The position numbers were made by a program, and so were the translations under genes. This document shows, piece after piece, positions 7,595 to 13,788 of a stretch of DNA of 13,788 nucleotides (within the stretch, counting starts at the first letter, position 1; each line of letters opens with the position of its first letter). Source of the DNA: Bacillota bacterium. GTDB taxonomy: Bacteria > Bacillota > Clostridia > Lachnospirales > Cellulosilyticaceae. The notes beneath the pieces are model-generated. The model did not search any database, was not told the origin of the DNA, and saw only the letters and a program-made list of their open reading frames with translations. The stretch spans positions 1 to 13,788 of the forward strand of contig JAEXBC010000146.1 in assembly GCA_023457875.1 (NCBI GenBank), read 5' to 3'.

Positions 7595-8422
7595 TTATTT
7601 TTTACTTGACGAATATTCGCAACTATAAGTCGCCACAATTTTATTACTTTCATCTACAGTATCTAGCCACAATAAGGTTTTGAAATCCTGTACCACTTTT
7701 TTTTGCGGATTTTTAGTAGCCATTAATACACCTATTCCTACTATTTCTGCCTCAAATTCCTGTATTAACTCGATAATACCCTTAGCTGTTCCTCCTGCTT
7801 TCATAAAATCATCGATAAAAAGCACCTTGGAACCTTTTTTAATCGCCTTTGTAGAAAGACACATGGTATTGATACGATGATTGCTACCAGAAATATAGTT
7901 CATGTGAATAACCGTTCCATCAGTAAGCTTACTTTGATTACGTACCACTACCATCGGTTTGTTGAGTGCTCTTGCCGTCATAAGGGCAAGAGGTATTCCC
8001 TTTGTCTCAACGGTAATGACGTAATCAATTTCTATATTTCTAAATAAACTTGCCAAAGCTCTCCCCATATTTTTAGATATGTCAGGGGAATATAACAAAT
8101 CATTTGTATAGATATATCCTCCAGGAATAATACGTTCGGAGGTATTAATCATCTCACAAAGTCCCTTAGTAAATTCACTGATCTGCTTGTCTGTCATTAA
8201 AGGATTATAATAGACACCTCCAGCTGCCCCAGAAATCGTCTCAATGCTGCCTAACTCATAGGTTGTAAAGATATCCTTAACCACATCTAAGTCTTCACTA
8301 ATGGTGGACTTGGCGCAGTTAAATATATTACAAAAATGAGTAAGTGTAAAAATTTTGTTTGGATTATCGGTTAGTATATGCGTCATTACACTGATACGAT
8401 CATGCTTTTGTATTTTTCCCAT
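7595..8422 (-). CDS. purR: PurR, Bacillus-type purine operon repressor
   Basis: A 275-residue DNA-binding repressor with an N-terminal winged helix (about 1-73) fused to a phosphoribosyltransferase-like domain (about 74-275). The signature VLFIDDFMKAGGTAKG (200-215) is the PRPP-binding loop. In the known Bacillus system PRPP binding releases PurR from PurBox DNA, so purine genes are repressed when PRPP is low. This protein is unrelated to the LacI-type PurR of enterics. The frame can start at GTG 8425, but ATG 8422 gives a 7-base gap from AAGGAG and matches the family. The gene diverges from murC, and a PurBox-like repeat covers its promoter, which suggests autoregulation. The PRPP maker prs is in the same gene neighbourhood. 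Confidence 0.95.
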   Translation of the reverse strand: MGKIQKHDRISVMTHILTDNPNKIFTLTHFCNIFNCAKSTISEDLDVVKDIFTTYELGSIETISGAAGGVYYNPLMTDKQISEFTKGLCEMINTSERIIPGGYIYTNDLLYSPDISKNMGRALASLFRNIEIDYVITVETKGIPLALMTARALNKPMVVVRNQSKLTDGTVIHMNYISGSNHRINTMCLSTKAIKKGSKVLFIDDFMKAGGTAKGIIELIQEFEAEIVGIGVLMATKNPQKKVVQDFKTLLWLDTVDESNKIVATYSCEYSSSKK

Positions 8423-8459
8423 CACGCTTCTCCTTTTCTAAGCTTAAATGCTTTCTTAT

Positions 8460-8488
8460 ATTATAAACATAAAACCGAATATTTAAAA
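8460..8488 (-). promoter_or_regulatory. Promoter of purR
   Basis: The minus strand has a perfect TATAAT (8460-8465) with a poor -35 (TTTTAA, 8483-8488) 17 bases upstream. The predicted start is about 30 bases before the purR ATG. One arm of the PurBox-like repeat (8471-8484) fills the spacer, so a bound repressor would block RNA polymerase. Confidence 0.65.
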
Positions 8489-8514
8489 GTAGTTCATGAT
8501 TAACATTCATATTT
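8471..8514. promoter_or_regulatory. PurBox-like operator in the purR/murC intergenic region
   Basis: Arm 1 (8471-8484) reads AAAACCGAATATTT. Arm 2 (8501-8514) read on the other strand is AAATATGAATGTTA. The arms are inverted, share the central GAAT, agree at 10 of 14 positions and are 16 bases apart. Known Bacillus PurBoxes are 14-base inverted arms with a central CGAA separated by 16-17 bases. Arm 1 fits that consensus well except for T in place of C after CGAA. Arm 2 is weaker. The site overlaps the purR promoter and lies just upstream of the murC promoter. Confidence 0.65.
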
Positions 8515-8525
8515 TTAAAAAAAAA

Positions 8526-8554
8526 TGTTCATTATTATCTTATTGGTATATAAT
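8526..8554 (+). promoter_or_regulatory. Likely promoter of murC
   Basis: A perfect TATAAT (8549-8554) stands 17 bases after a weak -35 (TGTTCA, 8526-8531). A second overlapping hexamer, TACAAT (8557-8562), could serve instead. The leader to murC would be about 70 bases and contains a weak hairpin (8567-8594) followed by five T. Confidence 0.5.
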
Positions 8555-8635
8555 TATACAATAACGTGATGCATAATATGAATAGAAGGCATCATTTTTA
8601 AGAATAATATTTAATTCGCTGAAAGGACTAAATAT

Positions 8636-10018
8636 ATGTCAAACATTAATTCTCTCTCACATAAAAAGAAAATCCATTTTATTGGCATTGGCGGCATCAG
8701 TATGAGTGGTTTAGCTGAAATTATCTATTGTAAAGGCTATGAGGTTACTGGCTCTGATATGAAGGCATCTTCTACCACAAGGCATTTAGAAGACTTAGGC
8801 ATCAAAGTTTACTATGGACATCAAAAGGAAAACATTCAAGAGGATGTTGATCTTATTGTTTACACTGCTGCTATTCATGATGACAATGAAGAACTTCAAT
8901 ACGCAAAGGCAAATGATATTGAGACGATTAGCCGTTCTCAATTTTTAGGTGTATTGATGAAACACTACGATTATCCCATTTGCATTTCTGGTACTCATGG
9001 CAAGACAACTACTACATCTATGCTTTCCCACGGACTACTAGAAGCTAATTTAGATCCTACCATCTCTGTTGGAGGCATTCTAAAATCTATTCATGGTAAT
9101 ATTCGCATTGGCAAGTCACAATATTTTTTAACTGAAGCTTGTGAATACTGTGATAGTTTTTTAGACTTTTTCCCTCATGTGGGTGTTATTCTCAATATCG
9201 AGGAAGATCATCTAGATTATTTTAAAGATATTAACCATATTCGAAGTTCATTTCAAAAATTCGCTTGTAAAATTCCTACTGATGGACTACTCACCATTAA
9301 TGGTACCATCGATGATTTAGATGGTTTTTTAGCACCTCTTCATTGTAAAGTGGAAACCTTTGGGCTTGATGAGTCCTTTAATTGGTATGCAAAAAATATA
9401 AGCTTTGATGATAAAGCCTGCAGTAGTTTTGATGTTTACTATAACCACCAATTTGTAACGAGACTCAATCTTCATGTTCCAGGTAATCATAATATTCTAA
9501 ATGCCCTAGCTGTATGTAGTGTTTATCATTTTCTAGGTCTTGATCTTGCAAAGCTTAATGATGGGCTACTACATTTTTCAGGTGCTAATCAGCGATTTGA
9601 AGTCAAAGGTAGTTATAACGACATTACCATCGTAGATGACTATGCACACCATCCTACTGAAATTGCTGCTACGCTAGATGTTGCAACCAAATATCCACAC
9701 CATGAGCTTTATGTTGTTTTTCAACCACATACTTATACAAGAACAAAAGCTTTCTTAAATGAATTTGCTACTGTCCTAAGTCGAAGTGAAAATGTTATTG
9801 TAACAGATATCTATGCTGCTAGAGAAAAAAATCCTGGGGATATCTCTGCAAAAGATATCGTCGATAAAATCCACAGCCTAGGTAAAAAGGCACTTTATAT
9901 GAAGGATTTTAATGAGATTGCAGCGTATCTTAAAAATCATGCACTCCCTAAGGATTTGATACTTACCATGGGGGCTGGAAATGTCAATGAAATTGCTACA
10001 CTTTTACTTGGTAAATAA
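8636..10018 (+). CDS. murC: UDP-N-acetylmuramate--L-alanine ligase
   Basis: ATP-dependent cytoplasmic ligase adding L-alanine to UDP-MurNAc, the first amino acid of the peptidoglycan stem. The 460-residue protein has the three Mur ligase domains: a Rossmann-like start HFIGIGGISMSGLAEI (14-29), a central ATPase domain, and a C-terminal domain. The ATPase domain carries GTHGKTTTTS (119-128), the acidic segment EACEYCDSFLDFFP (167-180), EEDHLDYF (189-196) and VPGNHNILNALA (281-292). The C-terminal domain carries SGANQRFEVKG (315-325) and DDYAHHPTE (334-342). GAAAGGA precedes the ATG by 8 bases. It is transcribed divergently from purR and ends at its own terminator. With glmU nearby, two cytoplasmic wall-precursor steps are encoded in the window. 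Confidence 0.97.
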   Translation: MSNINSLSHKKKIHFIGIGGISMSGLAEIIYCKGYEVTGSDMKASSTTRHLEDLGIKVYYGHQKENIQEDVDLIVYTAAIHDDNEELQYAKANDIETISRSQFLGVLMKHYDYPICISGTHGKTTTTSMLSHGLLEANLDPTISVGGILKSIHGNIRIGKSQYFLTEACEYCDSFLDFFPHVGVILNIEEDHLDYFKDINHIRSSFQKFACKIPTDGLLTINGTIDDLDGFLAPLHCKVETFGLDESFNWYAKNISFDDKACSSFDVYYNHQFVTRLNLHVPGNHNILNALAVCSVYHFLGLDLAKLNDGLLHFSGANQRFEVKGSYNDITIVDDYAHHPTEIAATLDVATKYPHHELYVVFQPHTYTRTKAFLNEFATVLSRSENVIVTDIYAAREKNPGDISAKDIVDKIHSLGKKALYMKDFNEIAAYLKNHALPKDLILTMGAGNVNEIATLLLGK

Positions 10019-10082
10019 TTATCCACCATTTCCTTTTTTACTTTTCCACAAGTATTGTGTATAACATCGTATTTTATCAACA
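10019..10082. promoter_or_regulatory. Cluster of four DnaA-box-like 9-mers
   Basis: Right after the murC stop codon lie TTATCCACC (10019-10027, plus), TTTTCCACA (10042-10050, plus), TTATACACA (10056-10064, minus strand) and TTATCAACA (10074-10082, plus). Each differs by one base from the consensus TTATCCACA, and the third fits the relaxed TTATNCACA. Four such sites in 64 bases is far more than expected by chance even in AT-rich DNA. The cluster is upstream of the helicase-loader operon and separated from its promoter by the murC terminator. Confidence 0.6.
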
Positions 10083-10089
10083 ATTTTTA

Positions 10090-10123
10090 TAGAAAATCTC
10101 CACAGGTCTATGGAGATTTTCTA
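10090..10123 (+). terminator. Rho-independent terminator of murC
   Basis: A perfect 13-base inverted repeat (10090-10102 and 10111-10123) with an 8-base loop is followed by five T. It lies about 70 bases past the murC stop, beyond the DnaA-box-like cluster, and insulates the next operon. Confidence 0.9.
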
Positions 10124-10152
10124 TTTTTATTTATCATATTTTCCCGTTTTTG

Positions 10153-10161
10153 TGCTATAAT
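10153..10161 (+). promoter_or_regulatory. Extended -10 promoter of the helicase-loader operon
   Basis: TGC followed directly by a perfect TATAAT (10156-10161) forms an ideal extended -10 element. The -35 region is poor. The predicted start near 10168 leaves a 48-base leader to the DnaD-domain gene, ending in a near-perfect AAAGGAGGTG ribosome binding site. The weak -35 with strong extended -10 is the sort of promoter often tuned by an upstream-bound protein. Confidence 0.75.
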
Positions 10162-10216
10162 ACTAACACGTCAATGACTACCATTATTAAACAATACTTT
10201 TAAAGGAGGTGTCCGA

Positions 10217-11281
10217 ATGGCATATATTAAATACAAAAACTCAAAACAAAATTTCGTTCACGTTCCTTCTTGGTTTATTACAGACTATATGCCAAAGGCA
10301 CTTAGTGGCTATACAAAAGTCTATCTTTATTTATTAGCTGCCTCTACTGATGTACATACCGCACCTATTTCACTGGAAGAGGTCAGCAAAAAATTAGATA
10401 TGCTCTACTGTGAAGTGATACAAGCCCTTATGTATTGGAATGAGCAGAAGGTGCTTAGCTTTTCTGAGTTCTCTATTGATGAATTTGATTTAGAATTTTA
10501 TGATGAGAAGCCTATTGTTAAAGAAAGTACCCCTTCTTTACCCCTTTCAAAAACTATAATCAGGCAGACAAGACCTGAATATCGCACAGAGGAAATCAAT
10601 CTATATCTGAAAGACAGTCCTGACGTAATGTGCTTATTTAAAATTGCAGAACAATATCTAGGCCGTATGTTGACCCTTACTGACCAAAAGATTTTATTTA
10701 GCCTTTATGACTGGTTACATATGCCTTTTGAACTCATTGAGTTTCTGATCGAATATTGTGCCTCAAATAATCATAAAGCCATCAACTACATTGAAAAGGT
10801 TGCTATAAGTTGGGTAGATGAAGGCATTACCACTGTTGAGCAAGCTAAAAACAAGGTAAATCTAGATAAACGCTATTTTAAAATTCTAAATAGCTTAGGT
10901 TCTTCAAAAACCAGTATCACCCCACCTGAGAGAAATTGCATGGATAAATGGCTGAATAATTATCAATTTAGCATGGAGGTTATTTTAGAAGCCTGCCGTC
11001 GTACAATCATGCAAACAAATAAGCCCAGCTTAAATTATGTAGATTCTATCTTATCTTCTTGGTATGCCGCCAAGGTGAAAGATTTAACGGATATTGCTAA
11101 TCTAGATAAGGCCCATGAAAGCAAAAAGGCGCTTAATACCTTTTCTACTACCAATAGTGTCACGCCTATTTCTAATAAAGTCTCTAAGTTTAATAATATG
11201 TACTCCCACGATTGGGACTTTGATGAACTGGAGAAGCTTCAAAGAGAACATATTACTAAAAAATTAAACGGAGGAAATTAA
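10217..11281 (+). CDS. DnaD/DnaB-domain replication initiation (helicase loader) protein
   Basis: A 354-residue protein with the layout of Bacillus DnaB/DnaD. It has an N-terminal winged-helix-like DDBH1 region (about 10-95), a linker, then two tandem DDBH2 domains. The first (about 136-210) carries YIEKVAISW (191-199). The second (about 218-293) carries YVDSILSSWY (274-283). The C-terminal tail FNNMYSHDWDFDELEKL (325-341) resembles the short tail motif seen on many clostridial DnaD-domain proteins. In Bacillus these proteins remodel origin DNA and recruit the replicative helicase with DnaI. The AAAGGAGGTG site is nearly a full anti-SD match. The next gene, a DnaI/DnaC-like ATPase, starts 2 bases after the stop, so the products very likely work together. 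Whether to name it dnaB or dnaD is uncertain. Confidence 0.9.
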   Translation: MAYIKYKNSKQNFVHVPSWFITDYMPKALSGYTKVYLYLLAASTDVHTAPISLEEVSKKLDMLYCEVIQALMYWNEQKVLSFSEFSIDEFDLEFYDEKPIVKESTPSLPLSKTIIRQTRPEYRTEEINLYLKDSPDVMCLFKIAEQYLGRMLTLTDQKILFSLYDWLHMPFELIEFLIEYCASNNHKAINYIEKVAISWVDEGITTVEQAKNKVNLDKRYFKILNSLGSSKTSITPPERNCMDKWLNNYQFSMEVILEACRRTIMQTNKPSLNYVDSILSSWYAAKVKDLTDIANLDKAHESKKALNTFSTTNSVTPISNKVSKFNNMYSHDWDFDELEKLQREHITKKLNGGN

Positions 11282-11283
11282 AA

Positions 11284-12282
11284 ATGACGAATAAGGAATT
11301 GTACTATAAGCAGCTTATAAGACAATATGATTTAAAACGTTCAGCTGCTCATCAAGCAAAACTCAAACGTACTGCCAAAATCTATGAGCAAATTCCTCAA
11401 ATAAAAAAAATAGATGAAACCTTAAATAATAGTGGTGTCAATCTCGTAAGAAGTATGCTCACTGCTCCATCTGATACTTCTATTGATACTTTTAGGGAAA
11501 ATACTGAAGAACTCATACGGACTAAAAAAATGCTTTTAGTAGAAGCGGGGTATGAGGCCACCTATTTAGATCCCACTTATGATTGTGAGGCTTGTAAGGA
11601 TACTGGTTTTATCGGTAGTGAACCTTGTATATGCTTTAGACAAGCCCTTATTAACATTGCCTATGAGCAATCTAATTTAAAAAATATATTAGAGGTTGAG
11701 AACTTTAATCATTTTACCCTCGATTACTATTCTAAAGAAGTAGACCCTAAATCAAAAACTTCTCCTTACAAAAATATGGTTGAATTTCAACAAATTTGCG
11801 CTGGGTTAATAGAAAACTTTGAAACTGAAAAGCAAAATCTACTCCTATATGGTCCTACTGGCCTCGGGAAAACCTTTTTGTGTAACTGTATTGCTAAAGA
11901 GCTTTTAGATCAAGGTTATACTGTGTTATATTTTACAGCACCTCAGTTATTTAAGTTATTTGAAGAGGCACGTTTTCATAGGGAAGACATGCTTGAAGCT
12001 TCAAAGGATATCTTAAATACCTTATTCGATGTTGACCTACTCATCATTGATGATTTAGGGACTGAATCAATTACCACACTGACCATTAGTGATTTATTTA
12101 ATGTCATTAATACCCGTTATCTGAATCAAACTTCAACCATTATTTCCACCAATCTTACCCCAAAAGAATGGCAAGATAGATACTCCGAGCGTATTATTTC
12201 TCGCGTATTTGGAAATTATGAACCACTAAAATTTATTGGAACTGATATTCGTATGATAAAAAAATATGGAACCAAGGTTTAA
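11284..12282 (+). CDS. DnaI/DnaC-like AAA+ helicase loader ATPase
   Basis: A 332-residue AAA+ protein. The helical N-terminal part (1-95) is followed by a zinc-ribbon-like cysteine set, C101-x2-C104 and C115-x-C117. The ATPase domain has Walker A GPTGLGKT (190-197), Walker B LLIIDDLG (252-259), a sensor-1 ISTN (287-290) and an arginine-finger candidate in SERIISRVF (301-309). This is the arrangement of DnaI-type loaders, which bring the ring helicase to the origin. IstB, the IS21 helper, has a similar ATPase core but normally lacks the cysteine-bearing N-terminal region and is found beside a transposase, absent here. The ribosome binding site GGAGG lies inside the last codons of the DnaD-domain gene, which points to translational coupling. 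Confidence 0.9.
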   Translation: MTNKELYYKQLIRQYDLKRSAAHQAKLKRTAKIYEQIPQIKKIDETLNNSGVNLVRSMLTAPSDTSIDTFRENTEELIRTKKMLLVEAGYEATYLDPTYDCEACKDTGFIGSEPCICFRQALINIAYEQSNLKNILEVENFNHFTLDYYSKEVDPKSKTSPYKNMVEFQQICAGLIENFETEKQNLLLYGPTGLGKTFLCNCIAKELLDQGYTVLYFTAPQLFKLFEEARFHREDMLEASKDILNTLFDVDLLIIDDLGTESITTLTISDLFNVINTRYLNQTSTIISTNLTPKEWQDRYSERIISRVFGNYEPLKFIGTDIRMIKKYGTKV

Positions 12283-12312
12283 AAAACGTGGACTCAACGC
12301 CACGTTTTTTTT
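12281..12312 (+). terminator. Rho-independent terminator of the loader operon
   Basis: AAAAAACGTGG (12281-12291) pairs with the complementary arm from 12300 around an 8-base loop and runs into eight T (12305-12312). The left arm overlaps the stop codon of the ATPase gene, so the message ends almost immediately after translation stops. Confidence 0.9.
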
Positions 12313-12333
12313 GATCATATTTTATAAAATATA

Positions 12334-12361
12334 TTCACGGACTTACTAATATATATATAGT
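12334..12361 (+). promoter_or_regulatory. Likely promoter of the MocR-type regulator
   Basis: TTCACG (12334-12339), a 16-base spacer and TATAGT (12356-12361) form a moderate sigma-A type promoter within a run of TA repeats. A GTATAC palindrome (12360-12365) overlaps the -10 and could be part of an operator. Autoregulation is common in this regulator family but is inference here. Confidence 0.5.
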
Positions 12362-12384
12362 ATACGTTTACTTAGGAGGTCCAT

Positions 12385-13731
12385 ATGTTTCATACGATTC
12401 GTTTATCAAAATCTAATCCTACCCCTTTATACATACAACTTGCTTGTGAGTTAAGCAAGCTTATTCAAATGAATATTCTTACAAGTGGCATGAAATTACC
12501 CACCATTCGCTCATTATCCAGTCAGCTTTGTATCAATAGAGATACTGTCGTAAGTGCCTATAAACTTTTAGAAAATCAAGGACTTGTAGAAAGTTATATT
12601 GGAAAAGGCACCTATATTGCTTCTAAATTGCAGCCAACCTCTCCCGCCAATCTTCTTAAGGAATCCTCCTATAATATTTACTGCTCTCATCTAGGTACAC
12701 CAAAGGCATTTTTCACTAAGGACCTTTGCTTAGAGCTTACTAGAAAGGTAGCTTGGGAGGATGGTTGGGAATGCTTTAACGATCCCTTATATCGTGAACG
12801 GCAACTGATTAAGTATAGTGTTTCTCACTTTTTTCAGCAGCTAGGCTATAAAAACCATTTTGCTCAGATTAAGCTCATTCAATCCAAGGAGGATTTTTTA
12901 TTACAATTATTTAAATACTCCCCCAAGACTGGTATCTGCTGTGAGGCCATCCGTGACTTAAGCCTTTCTTGCTATTTACGTTCTATTGGCGCAAAAATTT
13001 ATGAAATCCCACTTACATCAGAGGGTATGGATCTTAAAGCATTAGAAAAATGTCTTCATACTGGTAATGTTTCCTATATCTTTATTTCTTCTGTACTTCA
13101 TAATCCCACTGGCATTTGCTACTGCCCTGATACACTGAAGCAGCTCATTTTACTTGCTAAGGAATATAATTGCTATATTGTTGATGATATCACATACGCT
13201 TCCTTTGTCTTCGAGCCAATTTCTTTATGTAAGGATATCTCAGAGGAAAGAATCATCTATATTCACCAATTCTCAAAGATTTATTTACCATACATTCATT
13301 TTACCTTTGCCATTTTGCCCGCCCCCCTCTACAAACATCTTGTAGATCAGACCGAATGTAGTTTTAATGAGCGGCTTTTACGCCATTATCTTACCTGTGA
13401 TACATTTAGCGAGTTACAGCATCAACTATTTGAGCGTTACCAAAACGATTATCAATATTTTTACAACTTACTTCAAGAGAAAAAGCTTCCTCTAAGGATT
13501 TCCACCCATATAGGAGGTCTTTGGTTTTGGCTACAAATTCCTATTGAATATTATGATGCACTATGTGATTATCTAACAAAACACCATATCATCGTTTCAC
13601 CTGGAGATTTGTTTTCAAATCTGCCTTTATCAACAAAGCATATACGCTTATCTATTAGCCAACTTTCTATGTCTGAAATCCAACAAGTGATTGCCGTTTT
13701 TGATTCTTTTTTTAAAACCTATTCTATCTAG
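12385..13731 (+). CDS. GntR/MocR-family regulator with aminotransferase-like domain
   Basis: A 448-residue fusion of an N-terminal GntR winged helix (about 12-78; LPTIRSLSSQLCINRDTVVSAYKLL has the usual recognition-helix pattern) and a fold-type I aminotransferase-like domain (about 95-448). PLP-site residues are kept: NPTG (240-243), Asp267/268, Tyr271, the Schiff-base Lys298 in FSK, and Arg421 in IRLS. The region that normally reads as a conserved SGAQQAL-type phosphate loop is replaced by QSKEDFL (166-172), and the glycine-rich start of the domain is poorly conserved. Binding of a PLP-linked ligand is therefore plausible but unproven. AGGAGG lies 5 bases before the ATG. It stands alone after a terminator. 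Its targets are not in view and may lie to the right of the window. Confidence 0.88.
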   Translation: MFHTIRLSKSNPTPLYIQLACELSKLIQMNILTSGMKLPTIRSLSSQLCINRDTVVSAYKLLENQGLVESYIGKGTYIASKLQPTSPANLLKESSYNIYCSHLGTPKAFFTKDLCLELTRKVAWEDGWECFNDPLYRERQLIKYSVSHFFQQLGYKNHFAQIKLIQSKEDFLLQLFKYSPKTGICCEAIRDLSLSCYLRSIGAKIYEIPLTSEGMDLKALEKCLHTGNVSYIFISSVLHNPTGICYCPDTLKQLILLAKEYNCYIVDDITYASFVFEPISLCKDISEERIIYIHQFSKIYLPYIHFTFAILPAPLYKHLVDQTECSFNERLLRHYLTCDTFSELQHQLFERYQNDYQYFYNLLQEKKLPLRISTHIGGLWFWLQIPIEYYDALCDYLTKHHIIVSPGDLFSNLPLSTKHIRLSISQLSMSEIQQVIAVFDSFFKTYSI

Positions 13732-13756
13732 AAAGGCTTCTTCTTATTCTTTAAAA

Positions 13757-13788
13757 CAAAAAAAAGAAAATACTATCCTGGCATAGCA
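13757..13788 (-). terminator. Possible minus-strand terminator at the right edge
   Basis: Read on the minus strand, TGCTAT and ATAGTA can pair (6 pairs including one G-U) around a 6-base loop, followed by TTTTC and eight T. This could end a minus-strand gene beyond the window edge, convergent with the MocR-type gene. The stem is short and may be cut by the window end. No other terminator follows the MocR-type gene in the 57 bases shown. Confidence 0.35.

Noticed and set aside
5064..10196. A shared 15-mer (cattattaaacaata) at 5064-5078 and 10182-10196
   Set aside because: In AT-rich DNA of this length a shared 15-mer is expected by chance. The contexts (end of glgD and leader of the loader operon) are unrelated and the match does not extend.
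11284..12282. ATPase as IstB helper of an IS21-type insertion sequence
   Set aside because: There is no transposase gene, no terminal inverted repeat and no target duplication around it. The cysteine-bearing N-terminal region and the coupled DnaD-domain partner fit a DnaI-type loader better.
12385..13731. A true aminotransferase enzyme
   Set aside because: The N-terminal GntR helix-turn-helix is clear and the phosphate-loop region is eroded, so a MocR-type regulator is the better call.

Overview
The window is AT-rich DNA from a low-GC Gram-positive anaerobe of the Clostridia type (inference). The support is: strong AGGAGG-type ribosome binding sites, sigma-A style promoters, tight rho-independent terminators, spoVG, a Bacillus-type PurR, a two-protein GlgC/GlgD pair, and a DnaB/DnaI-like helicase-loader pair. 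I see no rRNA, tRNA, CRISPR array, insertion sequence or prophage gene. No gene-free stretch exceeds about 220 bases.

Left part (minus strand, 1-8425). Read in the direction of transcription the order is purR, glgC-glgD, spoVG, crp-like regulator + acyltransferase, glmU, prs. The purR-spoVG-glmU-prs order is the one known from Bacillus. Here it is split twice: glycogen genes lie between purR and spoVG, and a Crp/Fnr-type regulator with a membrane acyltransferase lies between spoVG and glmU. Promoters before purR, glgC, spoVG and prs, and terminators after spoVG, the acyltransferase and prs, show that this is a series of short transcription units. The common theme is supply of activated sugars and PRPP: GlmU makes UDP-GlcNAc, GlgC/GlgD make ADP-glucose, Prs makes PRPP, and PurR senses PRPP.

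Right part (plus strand, 8636-13731). murC (peptidoglycan UDP-MurNAc-alanine ligase) diverges from purR across an intergenic region that carries a PurBox-like inverted repeat over the purR promoter. After murC comes a cluster of four DnaA-box-like 9-mers, then the murC terminator, then an extended -10 promoter driving a two-gene operon. That operon encodes a DnaD/DnaB-domain protein and a DnaI/DnaC-like AAA+ ATPase, very probably the replicative helicase loaders. A separate GntR/MocR-type regulator follows. Its aminotransferase-like domain keeps the PLP lysine but is diverged elsewhere.

The most interesting observation is the DnaA-box cluster directly ahead of the helicase-loader operon, because it suggests initiator-controlled expression of the loaders or a DnaA-binding locus. 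The next are the PurBox in the purR/murC intergenic region, the degenerate active site of GlgD, and the tandem 8-mer in the spoVG leader. Most of the window is otherwise ordinary housekeeping DNA, and I do not see a wholly new system in it.
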